This document shows, piece after piece, positions 55,440 to 64,000 of a stretch of 64,000 nt of DNA (its first letter is position 1; every line of letters starts with the position of its first letter). A program made the translations under genes and the position numbers. Location of the stretch: assembly GCA_930367215.1 (NCBI GenBank), contig OV884056.1, positions 316,416,709 through 316,480,708 of the forward strand, given 5' to 3'. The notes beneath the pieces are model-generated. The model did no database searches and was not told where the DNA came from. It worked only from the letters and a program-made list of their open reading frames with translations. The DNA is from Pollenia angustigena. Taxonomy: Eukaryota; Arthropoda; Insecta; Diptera; Polleniidae.

Positions 55440-56611
55440 AAATCTCCTTTACTAATTCAAGTTGACAGTCACCCAAAGTATAGATACCCAGAGGATTCCA
55501 TTATCTATAAAAGCGCATATGCTTACATTTTGTTAAATTGAGATTCATGATGTTGATATTGCACCAGTTATAGAAATTATCCAAATCATGTTGAAGATTG
55601 AGCATTTCCGATGATTTTTTGTAGCTTAAAAAGATTTTTACATCATCGGCATACATTAACACATTACAATTGAGGGGTATAGATGCAAAGACTGCAATGT
55701 CCACATTTATAGTTTTCGTAAAAAATAGTAAAAACCTCTAGTTCAAAGTATATTCATATTTATGTATTGTATATCATGCTATTCAGTAAATAAGAATATG
55801 ATGAAGATATGACGCAAGTTTCAACCAAATCGATATAGCGGTTTGCTGGCAATTATAATAATAAAATTGGAGATTGCTGTGTTTGCTTTAATCAAATGGA
55901 AATTGCTGCTTTTTTAGCATGGGCAAGTACTTAAAAAAATCAGTAGTTATAAAATTCTTAAACTTAACAAAGGCTTAATTTTTTCTTGATTGATTTGGAG
56001 GAACTTCATAACAACGACTAATAATAATTACGACTATTGACAAGGTTATAAAATGAACAATAAAACTAACTGTTTCATATAAAAAATAATTTGTTATATT
56101 TTTTAATTTCTTTTTAGTTTTGTTTTGCAAAAAAGAAACAAAATAAAAAAAATAGCATGTATTTTCGAAAATAGTCCAATGGACATTGCCGTTTTTGCAT
56201 AAATTCTTAATTTTTGAACATACTTTTTTATGGGATAAAAGTGTTTCTGTTAATGTAATATTCACTAATTGAAAGCATTCATTAAATACAACTAAGAGGT
56301 ATTCTTAGTTACGTTTGTGAAAAAAGTGGACATTGCAGTCTTTGCATCTATACCCCTCAATTGTGTATTGCACTCGGCAGATCATTTATAAAAAGTGAAA
56401 ATAAGATTGGACCAAGGTGGCTTCCTTGCGGTATTCCAGAATTGACGATTGTGCTCTTTGATGTTATATTATTAAAACGAACACTTTGTTTCCTATAAGT
56501 AAGGTATGACTCAAGCCAGCGAAGACTGTTGTTAGTAAAACCCATTATGGAAAGTTTTTTAAGAAGAAGGCTATGGTTGACTTTTTCAAAAGCTGGAAAG
56601 GTAATGAAGAT
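55440..56611 (-). pseudogene. Jockey-type LINE reverse transcriptase fragment, split
   Basis: On the minus strand 56,611-56,364 reads AFEKVNHSLLLKKL, SYLTYRKQSVRFN, GIPQGSHLGPILFSLFINDL. After a 685-bp insertion, 55,666-55,501 continues in the same frame with NVLMYADDVKIFLSY and LNLTKCKHMRFYR. These are RT motifs of the palm, with the YADD site. A hAT element breaks it just upstream (56,612). Stops and truncation at both ends make it dead. Confidence 0.8.
55673..56357. mobile_element. TIR element, 685 bp, inserted in the RT fragment
   Basis: The ends AGGGGTATAGATGCAAAGAC then TGCAATGTCCAC are identical inverted repeats. CAATTG flanks both sides (55,667-55,672; 56,358-56,363). Reading across with one CAATTG keeps the RT frame open, which supports these boundaries. 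The superfamily is unknown and no transposase was seen. Confidence 0.75.
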
Positions 56612-57912
56612 CAGTGATGCCAACTTAGTGCTTTTGGCACTATTTATGGTGCTTTTTGATGCCTCAAAACGCCAAAATTTTATCCTTAGTGCCAAACTAA
56701 GAAAAAGCACTAACTTGGTGCAATTTTTCGTTAGTGCCTTTAGTGCTTTTTACAATTTTTATTTTTTTTCTACCATTTTTTAAAACGTCGATTATAAAGA
56801 GGATGCTTTATTTGCTATTTGGAGTAAGTACAAGATTTTAAGATTTCAAATGATAAAAAGAAGTGATAAAAGAAAGTTGCATTCGTTTTACCAAAAACTT
56901 TATTAACAAGGTTAGAGCTAGGCTTCCTAGCAATTTGGAAATTTTACAAGACGTTGCACTTATGCACAACATATTTGGTAATCGTAATAAAAACGATGTA
57001 TGTTCTTGTTTTCGTATTTTAAAGAAATATACACTGTTTCAAAAATAGAAAATGGCTTGGTAAATATTAGGAATTGTGAATGGAAAAATGAACAAAAACT
57101 ATGAGTCATGTAGAAAAAACGTTTTGAAAAGTTCAAAAACATGCAGTCGGAAACCGTACAAAAGAACGCAAAGACTTTAAAAACAAACAAAAAAGAGCCG
57201 TAACTTGGTATAAGCAAAGTGTTAAATAAATTAAAAACAGCTGACAGAAAATGCTTTTATAACGAGTTTTCAAACGCATGACACTAGTCCCCAAATAACC
57301 GCGTGTTGTCCACTTCTACCTTTATTGCAATTGTAAAAAGGTTTGACTAAGTATCAGAGTACAAACATACCTACATGTTTTTTCTATATTACGCCTTATG
57401 TGTGTTCTTTGTTCAGAAGCGTTCAAAGGTTAAAATAATTGGATAATATCATACGCCAATTGTTTTTTTAAACGATAAAATATAAGTTTTTTTTTTTATC
57501 AATTATGGGTTGTCATTAAGTTTAATAAACAATGGTCGGTCATTGAAAATTTTCGGTAATTGCAACAAGCCAGATTTTTTCTTGTTACGAAAATCGAGCT
57601 CGCACTGTATTACTTTAAAACTGTTTTATGGCCAACTCAAACTTAGCTGATGATGCTGACATTATTTTTACAGATGATAATATTAAAAGATTTAAAAATG
57701 TTTATATACAAATGTTACAAATTGGTCCCCCATAAACGCCGTAGACTTTTTTTACATTTTGGAATCATTTAATATTCAGCTTGTTTTGTGTTTAATTAAA
57801 TTGAAAAAATGGCTTAGTGCTTTTTTACGCTATTATTTTTTCGAAATAGTGCTTTTTAGTGCTTTTTTAAAATTATAAAGTGCTTTTTGCTCTCAAAAAG
57901 TTGGCATTACTG
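56612..57912. mobile_element. hAT-type transposon, 1.3 kb
   Basis: Ends CAGTGATGCCAACTTAGTGC and (inverse) CAGTAATGCCAACTTTTTGA, perfect 8-bp duplication ATGAAGAT (56,604-56,611; 57,913-57,920). AGTGCTTTTT/AAAAAGCACT repeats fill both ends. A short transposase-like frame remains (56,863-57,048). It lies inside a LINE fragment. Confidence 0.9.
56863..57048 (+). pseudogene. hAT transposase remnant
   Basis: The frame contains INKVRARLPSNLEILQDVAL, which resembles the helical LxxRLPxNxxILxxL segment of hAT transposases. The rest is absent. The call rests on pattern memory only. Confidence 0.45.
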
Positions 57913-57920
57913 ATGAAGAT

Positions 57921-60111
57921 GCTTGATATTACGTGTCGATTTTTTTTAAGAAGTAAACAAATAAAAACTTTGAGTTAATACCTTCTTGTTGATCAAGTGC
58001 AATATGTACACATTTCCGGAAATGTAAAAAAAATATAGTAAGTCAGTATTTAAAACTCCATTAATGTTAACGATTAATTAGAAATTGATTGTGTCAAACA
58101 TAAATATTTACCATTAACATTTATCTCTTGGATTATGTTTCGTAACTTCTCTTAAGTTCTCATCCAATTACAGCTCATAAATAAATTACCGCAATGCTAC
58201 TTGAGTTAAACAAAACCGCCTTTGTAATATTTTAAACGTGTAAATTAGTATATCGCTTTCCTTTTTGATATATATATTTTTTATTTATTGTGGCGATTTT
58301 AAACAACACAAATTCGCAAAAGAAATAACGAATAACATTTGTATTCATTTGTTAATTCCCGCCATTTATACGCTTTTAATCATCATCGTTTGTTGGCTTT
58401 AATAATCACAACTCAATTTTCTTTCAATTTATAATTGAGCAATTTTTCATTTAAATGAATTGGCAATTTAGTGAGCAACGCCTATGCTTAAGCTAACTTA
58501 AGTGCCATCAGCAGCAATTCCCAGCCAAGTGATAGTAGACAACAGGGGAGCGCCAGAAAATGCAATTATAATTATAACACACATAGCCTTTGGCTAACAT
58601 GCATACAAACATACATACAAACGAACAACATGCCAATGCTCATTCCTACAATCCTGCAGAATCACATTTTCAAAAGCCACCAACTCAATTGGCCCGTTTA
58701 TAATGGAGAAAAAAGTACGGAAAACAGCAGAAAAAACAGGCGTTACACGCGTAATCGAAACGCAAATTGAAGTTACTTAATAAATCGAACAACCATGTTA
58801 ATGCGGCCCATTTACAAACGAAATGAACTCCAATAAAAAGCAACAGCAGCATTAAGAAGAAATAAAAAGGAATAAAACGGAATCGATTGCAATCGTTTGT
58901 TTGCCGTTGTTCACTGTTGGCTGTACTGCATTGCATTGCATTCCATTGTATCCGATACAAAACAGTAGGTATTCAAATATCAAAAGGTGCGAGCTTGAGG
59001 AGTTTATGAGCTGAGAAGATGCCTTAGGAATTGTAAAAAAACCGACTGTTGCTAACAGTAGTCGAATTTGAAGATTCACGTATTGTGCAAAAGAAAATGT
59101 TCAATCGATCGGACTGGGTTGGTATTCCTTCCTTTCTTCTTATTATTGCACTTGCAACTAACCATCAGAAAATGTGGTGTGGCAAAACTGGAGATTACGA
59201 TAAGCTTCTGGTGTTTGGTCCCATAATCCCATACAAACAAACCAAACGACACTCTCACTTACTTATGTATGTATGTATATTTACCAAGGCAAAGGTACTC
59301 GATAATGTGCGTGTGTGTTGCAGTGTGGAGTGTACAATGTACATAAGTAGTTATCTCGGAACACCTAATTATTATAAATAAACCAATCGTATAATAAAGA
59401 TCTACCAAAAAAAGGACTTCCAGGAATTACAGTCGCATTTTAGTACATATGTATATACTTACTTTTTTTATTAAAACAGTTGGTTATATACATATTTATT
59501 TTTATATAAACCAACCAACCAACCGTCCAGCCGACAATAAATACACTGATATTTTACGAAGGCAAACAAACAAACAGTCAGTTAGTTAAGTTGAGCTGAT
59601 AGTCAGTCTGTTAGTCAGGTAATATGTCCATGGATTCAGTCAATTTTATTCACTGAAATAAGAACTTAATCGCCCAGACACATCAGTCTTCTAACCTCTC
59701 TGTTTGTTTCTTCGTTTCACATTCAAAACAGTCCAAGAATGATCTCAACAATATTTGTTTGTTTTTCTTTGGCAGGCAGGTTTGGTTATAAAATAACAAG
59801 CTGGGTTAAGGATGATCCACCATTATCGTCACATAGCAAATAAATAAAAGTGGCTCCAGGGCACAACGCCATCGATAACACAATCGTTTACAATGCTCTC
59901 TCGCAATTGCCTGTTAATTCGGCATTTCGCACACAATTACCCTCATATAGCAAATGATCTTCCGTTCGCATACACATATAGTTATTTAAATGAAAATTTA
60001 GTTTGAAAACGAAAATTACACTAGTTCCTAAAGCCTCAGAGAATCGTAACTGTAAAGGAACATTTTTAAAATGCCAGGTTGTAAGGCGAGAAAATTGCAT
60101 GTGGTGTTTAT
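57921..60111. other. Non-coding, no gene seen
   Basis: Mostly single-copy-looking AT-rich DNA with short repeats such as CATACAAACATACATACAAAC (58,600-58,620), CATTGCATTGCATTCCATTG (58,930) and CAACCAACCAACCG (59,512). Small open frames near 58,685-59,381 show no domain and poor coding character. Confidence 0.5.
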
Positions 60112-60119
60112 GCCAGTCT

Positions 60120-60628
60120 TAGAGTTTTTCTTTTCCCGGACTTTTTCATTTCCCGGGAAAGCGGGATTTATTTTTAAATTTCCCGGTTTCCCGGGAATTT
60201 CCGCTCAATACAAATCAATGCAAAATATTATTTAATTTAATTTAATTTATTTGAAAAAATAACATTTCCTTAGATTAATTAAATATGTTTATAAATGCGA
60301 TTAACTTTTTTATTTCTGCGACAAAAAGTTCTTAATCAAGATCTTCATGTTCAAAAGTACACATGGGCAAAATTTCCATTATTTTGTAGGATTTTTGAGG
60401 AAGTTATATAGCAAAATGACTTTTTGGGTATCAAAAACGCAAAATGCGTTTTTTGACTTAAGAACTTGCCTAACGGCGAAGATTTATTTCATAACTTATT
60501 TACAATTATATCATTTGTAAAGTTGCAATTAAATTTAAAAAAGTCACGGGAATTCCCGCTCAAATTTACTGGGATTTTTTTACCCGAAAAATGATTTTTG
60601 TCCCGGGAAATCCCACATGAAAAACCTA
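60120..60628. mobile_element. hAT-like MITE, 509 bp
   Basis: Left TAGAGTTTTTCTTTTCCCG and right (inverse) TAGGTTTTTCATGTGGGA. TTCCCGGGAA-type palindromes recur in both ends. Flanking GCCAGTCT and GTCAGTAT match at six of eight positions. Confidence 0.6.
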
Positions 60629-60885
60629 GTCAGTATTCTTAAAAAAGTGTCTCTGGACTAATTTTTGAATTAAGAATTTGATCTTGAAGTTGGTTAAACT
60701 GAATTTGAATTATAGGTGGATTCACCTGTGTTGACAAAACTGTTTATAGTAAAAGTTTTTCGGGAAATTTGTCCGGCAAATAAATCAAAACTGCTGTGTA
60801 CAAAAAATCTATAAGTTTTACAAGGCTGTCGTACCTCAAACTACATGTTTAATAGATTGTTTGTTAATATCTAACACTATGCAAC

Positions 60886-60908
60886 AAAAAAAAAAAAAAA
60901 AAAAAAAA
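60886..60908 (+). repeat. Poly-A run (23)
   Basis: Uninterrupted A tract, possibly the tail of an unrecognised retroposon. Confidence 0.9.
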
Positions 60909-61970
60909 CAGCCTCAAGACTTGCCAAAGGTTTTTGAAAAGTTAGCTCGGGTTCCCGAAATATCGGCCCCTAAAGTTTTTGCATTTTTTGAAAAGGCGTT
61001 TGATATAAGTCAAAAAAAATATACTTCATGTACTTTTGAGCTAAGATACTATTTCAGATGTCTTCAGTAGAATTGTATGGCGATTCTTTTCTTACAATAT
61101 ATTAACCCTCTAACACGCATTTTAAAGGGTAATTTTTGTCCTTTTTTTAACTTCCCCTTAAAAGTATAGTTAAATGCTCAGAAGTAAGACTTATTACACA
61201 GTGCAACAATATTCGGGTCACCACCACCCGCCTCAACACTTGCAAAGCGAAATGAAACAAGACTATTGATAGAGCAAATCTGCCTCGTATTCCGGAAATA
61301 TCGGCTCCTAAAGTTTTTAAATTTTTCGAAAAGACGTTTGGTATAAGTCAAAAAAAGTTTACTAAACGTAATTCTAAGCTAAAATACTATTTCAGATCTC
61401 TTCAGTAGAATTGTATGGCGATTTGTTTCTTAGAATATATTAACCCTCTAAAACTCATCTTAATGGGGCCATTTTGGTCCTTTTTTTAACTTCCCCACAA
61501 AAGCATACTAAAACGGTACTTTGAGCTAAAATACTATTTCAGATGTCTTCAGTAGAATTGTATGGCGATTCTTTTCTTACAATATATTAACCCTCTAACA
61601 CTCGTTTTAAAGGGTAATTTTTGTCCTTTTTTAACTTCCCCTTAAAAGTATACTAAAACAGCACTTTGGTTTAAAATGTTCCACGAATAATTTCTGCATC
61701 AAAGTTTACTAGGGGTCTTCTAAGACCAAAAGTTCGTGCAATGTATTTTAAACGGGTTTTCGAACAATTTTAAAATTTCAAGGCCTGGAAATTCGAAAAT
61801 CCGTTTTACATATATTGAACTATTTTTTGGTCTTAGAAGTTCCCTAGTGAAATTTGATGCAAACATTTTTTGTGAAATATTTTAACCCTCTAAAGTGCCG
61901 TTTTAGTATACTTTTGCGTGAAAGTTAAAAAAGGCCAAAAATACCCCTTTAAATGAGTGTTAGAGGTTAA

Positions 61971-62033
<63 letters not shown>

Positions 62034-62316
62034 GTTGTCCTATGTTCCTGTTTTTATAACTCGAGGACCACTCAACCGATTTTCAAACGAGTACATGCGT
62101 TAGAAAGTTCTCCTTTCACTGATGGTTTATAAAAATAAACATCGAAACATTTCTACGAATATACGTTATACGCGCACTTTTATGATGTTGTGTTTTTCCT
62201 ATATAAAATTTATTTTTTTCCTTATAAGAATTACATTTTGTCGGTATAAGGCTCTGCTTGCTCGCGTCATTTGACTTATTTTGTATTGTCCAGCAACGCG
62301 GGCAGGGTGACTCTAG
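61971..62316 (+). mobile_element. Non-autonomous Helitron, 346 bp
   Basis: It starts TCTATATATA, ends CTCTAG, is preceded by A and followed by T, with a CCAGC/GCGGG hairpin 15 bases from the end. The left arm of the palindrome shows the same site without the insert (TTAA joined to TATATT), confirming both ends. Confidence 0.8.
61973..62026 (+). repeat. (TA)n microsatellite
   Basis: About 27 TA units at the Helitron 5' end. Confidence 0.95.
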
Positions 62317-62413
62317 TATATTCTCAAAAAGAATATCCATACAATTCTACTGAAGACATCTGAAATAGTCTTAAGCTCAGAAGTACATTAAGCATACTTT
62401 TTTTTTACTTATA

Positions 62414-62651
62414 CACAGAAAAAAATAAAAATTGATTTCAATTAAAAATTTGTGATATTAATTAAAAAATTAATTAAATTTGCACCAGTAAACAAATTAA
62501 TAGAACCAATTAAACCAGTTAATAGTATTAATTAAACGTTTAATTTACTTGATTAAACGTTTAATTCACTTGATTAAATTTTTAATTAAAACTGATTTTA
62601 TTTTTGATTAATGCTTTAATTGGTGAAAAATTTTGGAGAATTTTTTCTGTG
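62414..62651. mobile_element. MITE, 238 bp, TA duplication
   Basis: Ends CACAGAAAAAA and its inverse, TA on each side. The interior is built of TTAATTAAACGTTTAATT-like palindromes. Confidence 0.65.
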
Positions 62652-62751
62652 TACCAAACGCCTTAAAGAAATAAATAAAAATGAAAATGACAATTAAATC
62701 AAATTTCGAACCACCAGTACCACTGGTTAAAGATTGATGTTAGACTGTTGG

Positions 62752-62880
62752 CAGGCACCGTAGTGGTGCAGAGGTTAGAACTCAAAGAATTCTGCTGAAA
62801 GAATGTGGTGATGTAAATTTAACCCAGGTTCGAGCCCCAGCTCAGCCAAGAAAATGATCAATAAATATTAATAAAATTTC
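62752..62880 (+). mobile_element. tRNA-derived SINE or tRNA pseudogene
   Basis: A-box TGGTGCAGAGG (62,764-62,774) and B-box GGTTCGAGCCC (62,827-62,837), 52 bases apart, form an internal Pol III promoter. An AT-rich tail with AATAAA-like repeats follows. No intact cloverleaf can be drawn. Confidence 0.6.
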
Positions 62881-62989
62881 ATGTTGTAAAAATTACTTCC
62901 TTCAGTAAAAATATTTTAATGAAAATTAAATTTGATGAACTTCGAAAACTTTAGGGGCCGATATTTCGGGAACCCGAGCAAACTTTTTT

Positions 62990-64000
62990 TAGTTAGTTTT
63001 TATAATAAAATTATCAATTTTTTAGGGTTTTGGTTCCACATATGGATTCAATACTCCTTTCCCACTAAAACAATTTTGATGGATTCCAATGCCAAGCTAC
63101 TAGAAGCAATTGAGACTAACTTTGATATTTTCTTCTAAGATTTTCGAAAGTTAGCGTGTTTTAATTATTTTAACAAAAATTCTGATAGTGCATAGAAAAT
63201 ATTCCTGGAAAATATTGAAGAAATAAGACTATTAAAGTATAAAAGCCTTTGAGGATTGTTATTTGACTTAGAATACACATTCGAATAATATGCAAATTTA
63301 TATTGTGAAATATATTTTGAAACAGTGTAATTTTATCCTGCTAATTCCTGCTGTTTGTTATTGTTTCTTATATAGTGGTAGTTGAACACAAGTGACGATG
63401 GGCAACTTAAAGAATTAATCGTTGACATGCGCAATGGATGCGAAAAAAACTCAATATCCATCTAGTAAGAATCCCCCCAACCGTCCGCATAATGATCTTT
63501 CTTCAATCGTTGTGTGTTTAAGGCTTATTTGCTGGGAAATAACAATAAAACGAGCAATAATAAGATATCGGTTGTGCTTAGCATTAAACATATTGTAATT
63601 GCTCTTCACGAGTTGAACTGATGTGTTGTGATATTGGGCTCAGATATCAAAACAAATATAAAAACACAGGCGTTTTGCAGTTGCTGCTGTTTCTGTTATT
63701 GTTGTTGTCTTGTCTGATCCGTGCAACATATAAATACAAATGTACGTAAGTATATTGGTGATTATTCGGCACAGAAAGAAGAAAACGAAACTAGTTTTTG
63801 CACCCCAAATAATAATGATGATGAGCCAGCCGTTTTGTTTAAGTATTGTCGTCATTGTCTTGATCTCAAATCAGATGAAGAGAATAAAAAGAATTTAAAG
63901 GAGCAAAACTAAATGACAACAACAGCAGCACCAACTTTAGCCCATGCATTCGAATATACCCATTGATTCAATATTATCTGACTTAACATCAGATTACTGC
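62990..64000. other. Non-coding, no gene seen
   Basis: AT-rich; a GTTGCTGCTGTTTCTGTTAT microsatellite-like patch near 63,680; short frames without domains. Confidence 0.5.

Larger units (their letters stand above)
60930..62985. repeat. Large interrupted palindrome
   Basis: CTCGGGTTCCCGAAATATCG at 60,947 recurs inverted at about 62,958-62,978. ATTTCAGATGTCTTCAGTAG (61,052) recurs inverted near 62,347. AGGGGTCTTCTAAGACCAAAA (61,712) faces TTTTTTGGTCTTAGAAGTTCC (61,824). A ~130-bp unit (CTATTTCAGA...CTTCCCC) occurs three times in the left arm (61,040; 61,390; 61,530). The centre is near 61,770. The right arm is cut by a Helitron, a MITE and a SINE. It is non-coding. Confidence 0.75.

Noticed and set aside
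59049..59381. 110-residue plus-strand frame with a possible hydrophobic segment
   Set aside because: No recognised domain, no splice context, low-complexity surroundings; chance is likely at this length.
60861..61070. 69-residue frame with a lysine/glutamine start
   Set aside because: Translation of the poly-A run joined to the palindrome arm.

Overview
This is an AT-rich, gene-poor window from a higher-dipteran (probably calyptrate fly) nuclear genome. The evidence is a roughly 62-nt intron in the only convincing host gene, Ty3/gypsy, LOA-like LINE, Helitron, hAT and DINE-1/mini-me-like repeats of the kinds known from Drosophila and muscoid flies, and long non-coding stretches. No bacterial-type genes are present. 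The species cannot be fixed from the sequence.

Layout. 3-4,541 is an intact single-ORF Ty3/gypsy polyprotein (mdg3/blastopia-like) whose 5' LTR lies outside the window. 4,775-24,400 is a repeat mosaic: a 4.4-kb hAT-type element (6,406-10,776, 8-bp target duplication TACAGTAG) holds two further hAT elements, a small TTA-flanked MITE and a poly-A retroposon. Next come two adjoining hAT-like elements (11,528-13,830), a Helitron end, a pogo-like element and a 1.9-kb TAA-flanked element. 26,020-27,227 (minus) is a two-exon gene for a 381-residue cysteine-motif protein that I do not recognise.

27,480-38,078 is a nested set: a hAT-type element with a perfect 8-bp duplication (TTCTATAT) holds a TA-flanked TIR element, which holds a complete 9,014-bp errantivirus (gypsy-type endogenous retrovirus) on the minus strand. 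The errantivirus has two 406-bp LTRs that look identical, a TGTA duplication, a tRNA-Lys-type primer site, gag, a -1 slippery site, pol, env and a polypurine tract. It is the youngest and most complete mobile unit here.

38,079-48,060 carries two copies of a TAA-flanked MITE family, DINE-1/mini-me-like repeats with tandem repeats, and a 2.1-kb hAT element whose uninterrupted paralogous site survives 0.4 kb away. 48,240-53,600 is a decayed LOA/Bilbo-like LINE. 55,440-58,000 is a jockey-type RT fragment cut by a 685-bp TIR element and a 1.3-kb hAT element. 60,930-62,985 is a large palindromic repeat cut by a 346-bp Helitron, a MITE and a tRNA-derived SINE.

How it works together: apart from the 26-kb gene, nearly all recognisable content is mobile, and most elements are non-autonomous. 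Target duplications and internal paralogous copies give a relative order of insertion at many points. Boundaries given with target duplications were read base by base. Those called approximate were not. No alignment or database search was run.
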